Shown one piece after another: positions 1 to 7,532 of a stretch of 64,000 nucleotides of DNA. The stretch comes from an archaeon. Its GTDB lineage: Archaea > Thermoproteota > Nitrososphaeria > Nitrososphaerales > UBA183. Under the pieces are notes generated by a model that searched no databases, was not told where the DNA came from, and saw nothing but the letters and a program-made list of their open reading frames with translations. Position 1 is the stretch's first letter; the number at the start of each line of letters is the position of its first letter. A program made the translations under genes and the position numbers. Where the stretch lies: contig JAKAPI010000002.1 of assembly GCA_021807225.1 (NCBI GenBank), positions 1 to 64,000 of the forward strand, given 5' to 3'.

Positions 1-142
1 GACAGCGCGGGAGGGAGCCTCTCGCATCGCTTGAATAGAGACAGAACTGTTCCGGCACCAACCGCCTGGTAGACAAGGGCATCCTCTGCCGCGAGTCACT
101 CGGGGAGGTCCTCGTTGCTTTCCTCTGTCGCTCCCGTTTCTC

Positions 143-172
143 TTAGACATCTGCACCACAAGTGAGTTATAG
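143..172 (+). promoter_or_regulatory. Shared 30-bp promoter element, copy 1
   Basis: TTAGAC at 143-148, GCACCACA at 153-160 and a TATA-like TTATAG at 167-172. The same three blocks with identical spacing recur at 1867, 3623 and 4265. The start codon at 202 lies 35 nt from the first base of the TATA-like block, so the transcript should have almost no leader. The GCACCACA block ends six bases before the TATA-like block, immediately upstream of where BRE would lie. Regulatory function is inferred from conservation of sequence and spacing. Confidence 0.7.
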
Positions 173-201
173 AATGACGGCCTGCCTCTTCTCGAAGAAA
201 A

Positions 202-726
202 ATGACACAAACTGAAACACAAACCGAAATGAATCCGACGACCATCGTCGCAACAGTCCAACCAAAGGCGTTCAGCCAAGTGACAGAGCAACTTGAGAAC
301 ATCGAAGGAATAACCTACTTCTCGCCGCTCGTGGGCAGGTTCAACCTGGCCATCGAATTGAAGGCGGCGGAACCTGAACGAGTCCATGAGCTCGTTGAAA
401 AGATCCGGGCCATAGACGGCATCAAGTCAACAAGGACATATATCCCCCGAGCGGGCTTCGCGAGAGAACACAAGGGTACCCACGCAACCGATTCCCTTGC
501 GCTTGCGATGCTGCAGGTCGAGGGGCGGTCAGAGAAAATCCTGCGGTTCCTAGAGCAGCAGCCACAAGTCCGCAACGCATACGCCGTACCCGGCGAATTC
601 GACATCATCGCAACCGTGAGCGGCAAGAACCATGAAGAGGTTCTTTCCCAGGTTTCGAAGGTGGCGGAAGCGGAAGGGGTACGGACAAGCGAAACCCTGC
701 TCGCCTACCAGCCCACCTGGCGGTAG
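202..726 (+). CDS. Double Lrp/AsnC ligand-binding (RAM) domain protein, no HTH
   Basis: A 174-residue protein made of two tandem alpha/beta RAM-type domains, roughly residues 12-88 and 95-170, the ligand-sensing fold of Lrp/AsnC regulators. The second half contains the family-like stretch VRNAYAVPGEFDIIATV. No helix-turn-helix precedes either domain, so it cannot bind DNA in the usual Lrp manner. Such stand-alone RAM proteins often bind amino acids or modulate partner regulators. The tandem arrangement suggests an internal duplication. It is preceded by the shared 30-bp promoter element. The ligand is unknown. Confidence 0.8.
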   Translation: MTQTETQTEMNPTTIVATVQPKAFSQVTEQLENIEGITYFSPLVGRFNLAIELKAAEPERVHELVEKIRAIDGIKSTRTYIPRAGFAREHKGTHATDSLALAMLQVEGRSEKILRFLEQQPQVRNAYAVPGEFDIIATVSGKNHEEVLSQVSKVAEAEGVRTSETLLAYQPTWR

Positions 727-730
727 GCCC

Positions 731-745
731 TTTCCCCTTTTTTCC
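731..745 (+). terminator. Pyrimidine/T-rich terminator
   Basis: A T/C run with six consecutive T directly after the stop codon of the RAM protein. Archaeal RNA polymerase can terminate on oligo-T without a hairpin, and no hairpin is visible here. Confidence 0.4.
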
Positions 746-897
746 AGATTCATCGTGTAGCGTTTGCGAGCCAAGAACGCGCAACAAGGTCATGGGCAAT
801 GCGTGAGGCCACTTGGTATGTCACGCTTAGATTATTGCGCCAATATCAATAAATCAAAATATGTCTTCGCCCGGCCCAACCAGAGTAGCGCAAGACC

Positions 898-1470
898 TTG
901 TCATTTCTAGATAGGAGCGTCGAAGAAATCAGCCTGGGTGGAACCAGACGGGGGATCTACGACTACATCAAGTCCCACCCTGGCACGCACGAGCGCGAAA
1001 TTGAGAAGGAATTGGGCATAGCGACGGGAGATTTGCGATATCATCTGAACAAGCTTTCGAGGGCAGACTTGATAACGAGTTGGGGGAACGGGACCAAGTT
1101 CATCTTTCCTTCGAATCTCTTCGGAGAGAAACAGGAGGTCCTTCTAGGGTTGCTTACTCAGGAGACCCCACGTGAAATCCTACTATCCATCATGAGGCAT
1201 CCCGGCATAGGACAGAAGGAGCTTGCAGAGGAACTGAAGCTTTCCGCGCCGACGATATGGTGGCACATGGATAGGCTCCTTCGTCTGGGGGTGGTGGGAC
1301 GAAAGAAGGAGGGGAAGTCCGTCTCATACGAAGTGATTGCAAAGCGTGAAGACCTGCTCAACTTCATCGTCCGATACCATCCGACAATTTGGGAGAAGTG
1401 GGCCAGCAGGATGCACGACGTAACGCTGATGCTCGACTCCAAAGCCCAGAGGGCGACATCGGAGGAATGA
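898..1470 (+). CDS. Tandem winged-helix transcriptional regulator
   Basis: A 190-residue soluble protein with a TTG start. It has two winged helix-turn-helix domains: residues about 15-70 (REIEKELGIATGDLRYHLNKL, a recognition helix followed by a wing) and about 88-150 (QKELAEELKLSAPTIWWHMDRL). Two-wHTH proteins of this type are common archaeal regulators; the target is unknown. The A/T-rich stretch at 843-862 may hold the promoter. The next gene begins one base after the stop, so the two are probably co-transcribed. Confidence 0.75.
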   Translation: MSFLDRSVEEISLGGTRRGIYDYIKSHPGTHEREIEKELGIATGDLRYHLNKLSRADLITSWGNGTKFIFPSNLFGEKQEVLLGLLTQETPREILLSIMRHPGIGQKELAEELKLSAPTIWWHMDRLLRLGVVGRKKEGKSVSYEVIAKREDLLNFIVRYHPTIWEKWASRMHDVTLMLDSKAQRATSEE

Positions 1471-1471
1471 C

Positions 1472-1789
1472 ATGTCTGATCTTCTTTCTTTGCCCCTCCA
1501 GATTCTCGAAATGGTCGGCTCTACCGGCCTCCTAGAAGGAGTAAGGCTGGTAGTCGCGGGATTCGCTTTCGTGCTGCTCGTCATTTCCCTGACGGCATAC
1601 AGGAGGAACAAGTCGACACGGCTGTTGTTCGTTTCAGGTGCGTTTAGCGTCTTCCTTGTGAGGGTTCTCGTCGTCGAGAATCTGACGCTGTTGCTCCCAT
1701 CCCTCTCTCTGGATGTGGTAGATCTGCTCAGGGGCGCTCTCGACCTTGCGACGCTCCTGCTCTTCTTCTTTGCTGTGGTTAGAGACTAG
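1472..1789 (+). CDS. Small integral membrane protein, unknown
   Basis: A 105-residue protein with about three hydrophobic segments (near residues 20-40, 50-68 and 80-102), linked by short basic loops containing YRRNKSTR. It follows the winged-helix regulator with a single intervening base. In archaea, small membrane proteins translationally coupled to wHTH regulators may act as membrane sensors, but here that rests only on gene order. I recognise no family. Confidence 0.6.
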   Translation: MSDLLSLPLQILEMVGSTGLLEGVRLVVAGFAFVLLVISLTAYRRNKSTRLLFVSGAFSVFLVRVLVVENLTLLLPSLSLDVVDLLRGALDLATLLLFFFAVVRD

Positions 1790-1866
1790 TAGAACCGCCC
1801 TTCTGACGGCAGATGTCTCATGAATCTTTGGGACGAGGGCGCCAAGGCGAGGCGTAGACCGGAAGG

Positions 1867-1896
1867 TTAGACGTCCGCACCACATGACAATTATAG
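1867..1896 (+). promoter_or_regulatory. Shared 30-bp promoter element, copy 2 (TFB gene)
   Basis: TTAGAC at 1867-1872, GCACCACA at 1877-1884, TTATAG at 1891-1896. The ATG at 1925 is 34 nt from the TATA-like block, nearly the same as in copy 1. A TFB gene carries the element, so a TFB-specific or autoregulatory promoter is possible. Confidence 0.7.
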
Positions 1897-1924
1897 AATC
1901 GAGTTCGCCTTTCGACCGAACAAC

Positions 1925-2860
1925 ATGAATTTCCCAAGAATGGAGGGTCTTCAATACTCAGACGCCAGATGTCCCAAGTGCGGCACCCGATCGATAGCGG
2001 CCGATACTAGTACTGGCGAGCTGGTCTGCCGGAACTGTGGGTTCGTCGCAGGCGAGAGGTCGATCGCTGACAGGCAAGAATGGCAGACCTTCTCTGAAGC
2101 AGATAGAGTCAGAACCGGTGCTTGGATATCGATTACCAAGCGCGACATGGGGCTAGCCACAGTCATAGGCAGGTCCAACAGAGACGCCTACGGCAGGGCG
2201 TTGGCCCCGCCCACGAGAAGCGCCATTGACAGGCTCAGACTGTGGGACAGCCGCGCCTCGGCCCTGGGCTCGGTGGAGAAGGACTTGGAGCTGGCCATGG
2301 CAGAGATCGAGAAAATCGGCGACAAACTGGTTGTTTCGCAGGCGGTGAAGGAGAGGGCGGCCTACACCTACAGGAAGGCTTTGGAGCGGGGGCTGGTGAG
2401 AGGGAGGTCGATCCGGGGCATTGCCGCGGCCTCGCTCTACGCGGCGTTCAGAGACATGGAGGCGCCCAGGACGATAAAGGACATCGCTGCCGTGTGCAAC
2501 CTCGCAGCGAAGGACATCTCGAGGGACTACAGGATGTTGCTGCGCGAGATGGATCTCGTCATGCCCGTGGCGGACGCCGCAAGGAACGTCACGAGGATCG
2601 CCTCGAAGGTCGGGATGCCCGAGAGGGTCGTCAGGAAGGCGATAGAGATAGTCAGGATGACCGAGGAGATGGAGATTTCCGCAGGCAAGGCGCCCATGGG
2701 CCTGGCTGCGAGTTCGCTCTACTTGGCGGGGGTGCTGGAAGGCGAGAAGAGGACCCAGAAGGAGATCGCCGAGGCGGCCGAGGTCACCGAGGTAACCGTC
2801 AGGAACAGGTACAAGTGGCTCATGGCGCTCCTCGGGCCCAGATTGGGCTTGCCGACATAG
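1925..2860 (+). CDS. tfb: Transcription initiation factor B (TFB/TFIIB)
   Basis: A 311-residue general transcription factor that recruits RNA polymerase to TBP-TATA complexes and reads the BRE. An N-terminal zinc ribbon has Cys16, Cys19, Cys35 and Cys38. The B-reader/B-linker region follows, then two cyclin-fold repeats at about 108-200 and 205-305. The second repeat ends with the HTH-like segment TQKEIAEAAEVTEVTVRNRY that contacts BRE. Length and layout are normal for archaeal TFB. Thaumarchaeota usually have several TFB paralogues. This one is expressed from the shared 30-bp promoter element. Confidence 0.95.
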   Translation: MNFPRMEGLQYSDARCPKCGTRSIAADTSTGELVCRNCGFVAGERSIADRQEWQTFSEADRVRTGAWISITKRDMGLATVIGRSNRDAYGRALAPPTRSAIDRLRLWDSRASALGSVEKDLELAMAEIEKIGDKLVVSQAVKERAAYTYRKALERGLVRGRSIRGIAAASLYAAFRDMEAPRTIKDIAAVCNLAAKDISRDYRMLLREMDLVMPVADAARNVTRIASKVGMPERVVRKAIEIVRMTEEMEISAGKAPMGLAASSLYLAGVLEGEKRTQKEIAEAAEVTEVTVRNRYKWLMALLGPRLGLPT

Positions 2861-2887
2861 CTGTCCAAGAGCAGGCGGGGTTGCTGA

Positions 2888-3295
2888 ATGCTCAGAGAGG
2901 CTTTGGAGTCTATGCGCGCGAGGACCATTGGCGTGCTGGGGAACGCCGTCACAAGCGCCGGTTCGTCGGTGACAAAGAGAGAGGGATGGATTGAAGCCTT
3001 CTACGTAATAGCCATGGTTGCGTTCATGGCGGGGTTCGTCGGTGCCGTTGTGTTCCCGGTCCCGAACCAGAGCTACATACCGTACCCGAACGGTACGGCC
3101 GAGACCATCCCCGAGGCCGTCGTGGACTTCTTCGTAATAGCCGTCGGGGGCGCAGGTGTCTACCTCGCCTATCTCACCGGGAGGCAGTCGACCAAGCCGA
3201 GGAATGTCAACATGTACCTGGGGCTGGCTCTGCTTCTCCTCGTGGTGTCTGTGTTTGTCGGTATCGACATGGCGATACTCAAGGGGTTCGGCTAG
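2888..3295 (+). CDS. Small membrane protein, three TM segments
   Basis: A 135-residue protein with hydrophobic segments at about residues 36-57, 80-98 and 110-130. A short extracytoplasmic-looking loop between the first two holds VPNQSYIPYPNGT. It starts 28 nt after the TFB stop on the same strand and may be transcribed with it. I do not recognise a family; the ORF is supported by its hydrophobic pattern and codon use matching neighbours. Confidence 0.55.
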   Translation: MLREALESMRARTIGVLGNAVTSAGSSVTKREGWIEAFYVIAMVAFMAGFVGAVVFPVPNQSYIPYPNGTAETIPEAVVDFFVIAVGGAGVYLAYLTGRQSTKPRNVNMYLGLALLLLVVSVFVGIDMAILKGFG

Positions 3296-3622
3296 ATCAA
3301 AATGGAGGGGTCAACGAGAGCGCTCACAGGACGAGTTCCAGACCGCAGAAACAGGGACGAGAAGATGGCCATCAGGAAGCGCTGCGAGCCGAGGAGGCAT
3401 CGAGCAGAGAGGAGCGCAGCGTGATCCAGTTTGTACACTGCCAAACAGCCCAGAGTCGCGTGCCCCTGGTGCACCGTCCTGCCTCTGCCATGCCGGTCGG
3501 TCCGCGCACCACATCGGAACCGCAGGTCGAGTCGCGGCCTCCCAAGCCTGCTTAGGACTCGATCTCCCGTCCTCATGCTCCAAACGGCCCGGGGCGACAT
3601 AGGACGTCTCTGCGTACCAGCA
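3296..3622. other. Intergenic stretch without a supported gene
   Basis: About 330 bases between the membrane protein and the cupredoxin promoter. A 40-codon ATG frame at 3302 encodes a very basic peptide, but no homology or promoter supports it. No repeat or RNA gene was recognised. Confidence 0.4.
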
Positions 3623-3652
3623 TTAGACACTTGCACCACAACCGAGTAATAG
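3623..3652 (+). promoter_or_regulatory. Shared 30-bp promoter element, copy 3 (cupredoxin)
   Basis: TTAGAC at 3623-3628, GCACCACA at 3633-3640, TAATAG at 3647-3652. The TTG start lies at 3687, 40 nt from the TATA-like block. Spacings within the element equal those of the other copies. Confidence 0.7.
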
Positions 3653-3686
3653 TGAGGGCAAGTTACGAAATCCAGCAAATTACGAA

Positions 3687-4187
3687 TTGACTTTCTCCTC
3701 GCCCCGTACCGGTATCTCGACTTCGGCCGCGGTCGGAATAGTCGCGATCATGGTAATCGGCGCCGTGGCTTTCTACTACTTCTCCGCCAGTTCGGGCGCC
3801 CCTTCTTCGACCACATCTTCTTCCGCCTCCCTCAAAAGCGTGACCGTGACCGTGCCCACCGACGCCCCCACCCCACCCTCGGGCTGGAGTGCGAACAGCA
3901 ACCGCACGGACGGGGCCGAGGTCTCTGACTTGTTTTTCAATCCGGACAACATAACGCTGGTGATCGGAGTCAACAACTCCGTCACATGGCAGAATCCGAA
4001 CTCGGTTGCGCACACAGTGACATCGACCTCAGTCCCGTCTGGCGCTTCCACGTTCAACCTTCAGCTCGCGGCCGGAGGGAGCGTGACACAGCAGTTCACC
4101 GTCGCAGGGACATACTACTATCGCTGTACCATACATCCTTGGATGGGCGGGGAAATCATCGTGAAGTCTGGCTCATACTCCGGCTGA
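3687..4187 (+). CDS. Membrane-anchored blue copper protein (plastocyanin-like)
   Basis: A 166-residue cupredoxin with a TTG start. An N-terminal TM anchor (about residues 13-32) is followed by a Ser/Thr-rich linker and a plastocyanin/azurin-type beta-sandwich. All four type-1 copper ligands are visible: His109 (in SVAHTV), Cys147, His150 and Met153 (in RCTIHPWMGG). It probably carries electrons on the outer face of the membrane. Thaumarchaeota are known for many such proteins. It shares its promoter element with TFB and the HtrA protease downstream. Confidence 0.92.
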   Translation: MTFSSPRTGISTSAAVGIVAIMVIGAVAFYYFSASSGAPSSTTSSSASLKSVTVTVPTDAPTPPSGWSANSNRTDGAEVSDLFFNPDNITLVIGVNNSVTWQNPNSVAHTVTSTSVPSGASTFNLQLAAGGSVTQQFTVAGTYYYRCTIHPWMGGEIIVKSGSYSG

Positions 4188-4264
4188 TTGGTGGAGAATA
4201 CCAAAGGACCTGCCAGACTGGGGTCAACTACGGCGCTAGTGATCCAGGTCGTGGACCCGGAAGA

Positions 4265-4294
4265 ATAGATGATTGCACCACAACGGATTATTAG
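4265..4294 (+). promoter_or_regulatory. Shared 30-bp promoter element, copy 4 (HtrA)
   Basis: ATAGAT at 4265-4270 (a variant of TTAGAC), GCACCACA at 4275-4282 and TATTAG at 4289-4294. The GTG start at 4316 is 27 nt from the TATA-like block, fitting leaderless transcription. This is the most diverged copy in the first block, but the GCACCACA block is intact. Confidence 0.65.
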
Positions 4295-4315
4295 ATAACG
4301 ACCCCCGCGAGGCTC

Positions 4316-5560
4316 GTGACTCCTGAGAGGTCCGGAGGACGAAACGTCCTTTTCGCAGTCGCAGTCATCGCGCTGATCGCAGGCTCTGGCTTGACCTTCG
4401 CGTACTTCGGCTTAGCGAACGCGCAAACGGCGTCGAACCCCTCCACAGCAAGCCTGCAGAGCAAGGTTGCATCCCTTGAGAACAGCAACGCGGCGCTCCA
4501 GGCCCAGCTTACCGCTCTCAACAGCAGCTCATCATCCCAAACAACGCCCGGTACCGCTTTCACTGCCCAACAGATCTACGCAGTCTCATCCCCGAGCGTA
4601 GTGACGGTGCAAGGAGACCAGAGCACGACCGTCTCCTCCTTTTTCGGACCTCAAACCACCATAACCCCAGTCCTGGGCTCGGGCTTCGTGATCAGCTACC
4701 AGAACTCGTTCTACATAGCCACCAACTATCATGTTGTCGCCGGGGACAGCAATCTCACCGTGACCTTCCCGGATGGCAACGCGTACCCGGCCCAGATAGT
4801 GGGGACTGACCCCTACAGCGACTTGGCTGTCCTAAAGGTGAGCTCCGCCCCCGGATCCGAGTTCGTCTCCCTCCAGCTAGTCCCGTCGACCGACCTGAGC
4901 GTGGGCCAAGCGGTATATGCCATAGGAAACCCGTATGGCCTTTCAGGTTCGATGACTCCCGGGATAATCAGCCAGCTAGGGAGAACGATACAAGACCCTG
5001 TCGCCGGGAACTTCTCTGTGGCGGGGGTTATTCAGTTCAGCGCCCCCATCAATCCGGGAAACTCTGGCGGCCCTCTGCTTGACGCCAACGGCAAGGTAGT
5101 CGGGATAACGACGGCTACTGTGAGCAGCTCGCAGGGAATCGGGTTCGCCATACCCTCGAGCACAATCCTGAGAGACCTGCCTTCCCTGGTCAAGACCGGC
5201 ACATATTCCGAGTACTCCTACATCGGCATCACCACGGTGGACATGAGCTACCAACTCGCTGTTGCGTCCCACACCAATGTGACGTATGGGGTTCTGATTG
5301 AGAGCGTGGTCCCCGGCGGACCAGCGGCAAAGGCAGGCCTGCGGGCAGGGACGACCACGGTCACCATAGAAGGCACCCAGTACCTCGTAGGAGGCGACAT
5401 CATCGTGTCTGTAAACGGCACCAAGATTATCAACCAAGACGCGCTATCTACCTACCTCGTCCAGAACACCACCGCAGGTCAAACTGTCGACCTCGGAGTA
5501 ATCAGGTCAGGCACGCTGATCAGTGTAACCATGGTGACCGGCGCAAGGCCGCCAGCATAA
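4316..5560 (+). CDS. Exported HtrA/DegP-like serine protease with PDZ domain
   Basis: A 414-residue S1C protease with a GTG start. It has a TM/signal anchor at about residues 11-33, a coiled-coil-like stretch (about 46-70) with a Ser-rich linker, then a trypsin-like fold. The catalytic triad is His139 (NYHVVAG), Asp169 (SDLAVLKV) and Ser250 (NPGNSGGPLL). A C-terminal PDZ domain follows (about 310-410, including VVPGGPAAKAGLRAG). It likely degrades or refolds damaged extracytoplasmic proteins. A second HtrA lacking a signal lies at 62528-63487. Confidence 0.92.
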   Translation: MTPERSGGRNVLFAVAVIALIAGSGLTFAYFGLANAQTASNPSTASLQSKVASLENSNAALQAQLTALNSSSSSQTTPGTAFTAQQIYAVSSPSVVTVQGDQSTTVSSFFGPQTTITPVLGSGFVISYQNSFYIATNYHVVAGDSNLTVTFPDGNAYPAQIVGTDPYSDLAVLKVSSAPGSEFVSLQLVPSTDLSVGQAVYAIGNPYGLSGSMTPGIISQLGRTIQDPVAGNFSVAGVIQFSAPINPGNSGGPLLDANGKVVGITTATVSSSQGIGFAIPSSTILRDLPSLVKTGTYSEYSYIGITTVDMSYQLAVASHTNVTYGVLIESVVPGGPAAKAGLRAGTTTVTIEGTQYLVGGDIIVSVNGTKIINQDALSTYLVQNTTAGQTVDLGVIRSGTLISVTMVTGARPPA

Positions 5561-5748
5561 TGCCGGCGTACCAGGGGTTTGGCTTGCCCTGGTCGCTCCG
5601 TTCACTCTCCATGACCAGGGACCGGCTCCCTGGGGCTGTCATACGGGCGCTATGAACCGAAGTCAAGGGCCAGTCATATTTGCATCCTCTTGCCACCGGC
5701 CCGCGGGTACGGCCGGGACACTGGCAGCTGGTCGCCAGTTCAGGGAAT

Positions 5749-6033
5749 ATGAAAAGGGAGGCGGCAGACGATATCATCCAGGAGGCAACGGCCGGCGTTT
5801 CGGCGCTTCACGCCGGGGGCGCCGAATCCGTGCGGGTTTTTGGGCTCGCTGGAACGGAGCGACCCACCGGCAAGCACGAGCGGCCCTTCGACTCCCTCCT
5901 CTACAACACCGAACGCTTCACCCGCACCTACTGGTCAATCGACAAGCAAATATGCGCCAGGCTAGAGGTTGTCCCGTGGCTACGGAAGGCACGAAGTACG
6001 GTAGGCTTGTGGAATACTCTGCTCTATTCGTAG
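5749..6033 (+). CDS. Hypothetical 94-residue soluble protein
   Basis: The ATG frame has the strong third-position G/C bias of its neighbours and encodes a mixed-charge soluble protein beginning MKREAADDIIQEA. It overlaps the likely start of the MscS gene by 58 nt in another frame. A TATA-like ATATTT lies near 5674. The frame stays open upstream to an ATG at 5680, so the start could be earlier. No family is recognised. The alternative is that this is the untranslated leader of mscS. Confidence 0.4.
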   Translation: MKREAADDIIQEATAGVSALHAGGAESVRVFGLAGTERPTGKHERPFDSLLYNTERFTRTYWSIDKQICARLEVVPWLRKARSTVGLWNTLLYS

Positions 6034-6881
6034 TTCTGCTCGTGGCGATCGGCGCGGGCCTGTACTATGTCCTGTTTGTACTCAAGGTGATTCCGTTTTC
6101 TGCCGTTTCCACCGTTGAGCTCATCGCAGCAGCCGGGCTGGGTTTCGTCATAATCACGGTTCTGGGGCGCGAGATAACCAAAGTCGCAGTCAGGCTCTTC
6201 GGGGAAAGGAGGGGGAGCATGGTCTACTCTGTCTACCGGTTCATCGCTTACATCGCGTTGGCCCTCTCCCTCCTCGCGCTGGTGGGAGTTAGCGGGACGG
6301 AACTCCTGGCGGGAGGCACCTTCGCAGGCCTCGTGCTCGGCCTGGCGGGCCAAACTGTGCTGGCTAACATAGTAGCTGGCGTGATGATACTGTTCACGCG
6401 CCCCTATGAAATCGACGACAGAATCACTTTCACCACGTGGCAATTCGGAGTGATCGCGCCGATATATCCGCCGAAGTTCTACTCGAATGATCTGCTTACG
6501 CCAGGGTACAGCGGCATCGTCAGAGACATTGGCCTCGCCTACACAGAAATCAGGCTCGACGATGGACCGATGATCAAGGTCCCCAACAATGTGATGGCGC
6601 AGGCGGCGATTGTATCGCATGACCTAAGTGAAAGGTGGGTCAGAACGAAATACGAAGTCCCTTCTACGATAGAGCCGGGTAGGTTCTTGTCCGAGGTCTC
6701 AAAGGCCGTAAAGAAGAACGAATGGGTGACCCAGCCAGATTCAGTCCAAGTGATGCTGAACGCGGCTACCTCGACCGTCTACGTCGTATCCGTGGACGCT
6801 CTCTGCAGGGGACAGTACGAGGAACCTCCGAGGAGCTCCATCCTCCTCGACTTGATGTCAACAGTCGAAGCCCTCAAGTGA
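5976..6881 (+). CDS. mscS: Small-conductance mechanosensitive channel (MscS family)
   Basis: A channel that opens under membrane tension to release solutes on hypo-osmotic shock. From the GTG at 5976 the protein has 301 residues. Three TM segments are followed by the pore-lining helix GGTFAGLVLGLAGQTVLANI and the beta-domain entry RPYEIDDRI, then a cytoplasmic alpha/beta domain. GTG 5976 is chosen because a GAGGT Shine-Dalgarno-like site sits six bases upstream and the first TM starts soon after. An in-frame ATG at 5952 and an open frame back to 5652 are alternatives. MscL is also encoded (41105-41494). Confidence 0.88.
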   Translation: MATEGTKYGRLVEYSALFVVLLVAIGAGLYYVLFVLKVIPFSAVSTVELIAAAGLGFVIITVLGREITKVAVRLFGERRGSMVYSVYRFIAYIALALSLLALVGVSGTELLAGGTFAGLVLGLAGQTVLANIVAGVMILFTRPYEIDDRITFTTWQFGVIAPIYPPKFYSNDLLTPGYSGIVRDIGLAYTEIRLDDGPMIKVPNNVMAQAAIVSHDLSERWVRTKYEVPSTIEPGRFLSEVSKAVKKNEWVTQPDSVQVMLNAATSTVYVVSVDALCRGQYEEPPRSSILLDLMSTVEALK

Positions 6882-7067
6882 AGCCGCAGCAGGAGACCAA
6901 GTCTGTGCGGACGACCCAGCTGGTGTCGCGATTTTATCTGACCCGGTTCGGTGGCGCTTAGACCCGCATCTGCAGGCTCGGATCTCGGCCGGGGCATAAT
7001 TTGCACGCATGCAAAACAGCTTGTAGGTACCTTTGGCAGCACTCGAACTGGGAATCAGCTATCCGTT
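6882..7067. other. Intergenic stretch with a short inverted repeat
   Basis: No supported gene. A perfect inverted repeat TTTGCA-CGCA-TGCAAA lies at 7000-7015 beside an A/T-rich stretch. It could be an operator, but no adjacent gene start makes this clear. Confidence 0.3.
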
Positions 7068-7304
7068 TCAGGGGCACCCTAGGGACTGACGATATCCTAT
7101 CCCGATTAAGGTGCCCAGGATGGATCCCCTGACCACGCAGTGGCACCCAAAAGTGGCGCACTCGCCGGTCGGACCGGGGGTAACTGGCACTCCAAAGAGG
7201 AAGAGTTGTCCTCCGCCGCTCACGTAAGCGACAGGCGCGACTAGGCTGACCAGCGCCACCGCGGCCACGGCAACGTACAGCGCCTGCCTACTTCCGGGGT
7301 GCAT
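7068..7304 (-). CDS. Small membrane-anchored protein, uncertain
   Basis: A 78-residue frame with an ATG start and one clear N-terminal hydrophobic segment (about residues 9-29) followed by a loop and the Cys-containing segment CATFGCHC. On the minus strand a TTTACA-like sequence sits about 25 nt upstream. The Cys-x5-Cys-x-Cys-like spacing could bind metal or form a disulfide. There is no recognised family and the gene is isolated, so it may be spurious. Confidence 0.35.
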   Translation of the reverse strand: MHPGSRQALYVAVAAVALVSLVAPVAYVSGGGQLFLFGVPVTPGPTGECATFGCHCVVRGSILGTLIGIGYRQSLGCP

Positions 7305-7371
7305 AATCGCCTGGGCCCGACGCTTTCATTTACACCTAGTAGTCAGAACGGCGGACTCGAACCAATCACGC

Positions 7372-7413
7372 GGGCACCTGCATGGGTGCCCGGGTCAAAC
7401 CCCGCTTTGACCC
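7372..7413. repeat. Two perfect hairpins back to back
   Basis: Hairpin 1 pairs GGGCACC (7372-7378) with GGTGCCC (7385-7391) around a six-base loop. Hairpin 2 pairs GGGTCAAA (7392-7399) with TTTGACCC (7406-7413), also around a six-base loop. No base separates them. They lie 120 nt before the likely GTG start of the DHA2 transporter, inside its putative leader or promoter region. No T-run follows, so a terminator is unlikely. An operator pair or an RNA regulatory element is possible. Confidence 0.6.
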
Positions 7414-7532
7414 TGCTTACCGAGCGGTCGACTTCCAGATCAGGGAAGGATGGCCGAGGCTCGAATGGCCCCTGTCGAGTCAGTTTCAAATACTGGCCAC
7501 AGCGGCCTCGTCCGAACCTTCTCGAGGCTCTT

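Noticed and set aside
3302..3424. 40-codon basic ORF after the small membrane protein
   Set aside because: It has no promoter, terminator or similarity, and composition alone does not support it.
3506..3513. Fifth GCACCACA site
   Set aside because: No TTAGAC-like block ten bases upstream and no TATA-like block after it; counted as chance.
7341..7391. tRNA-like T-arm sequence on the minus strand
   Set aside because: It shows TTCGAGT flanked by imperfect pairing, but T-stem mismatches, no matching 5' acceptor strand and even-numbered hairpin loops rule out a tRNA gene.
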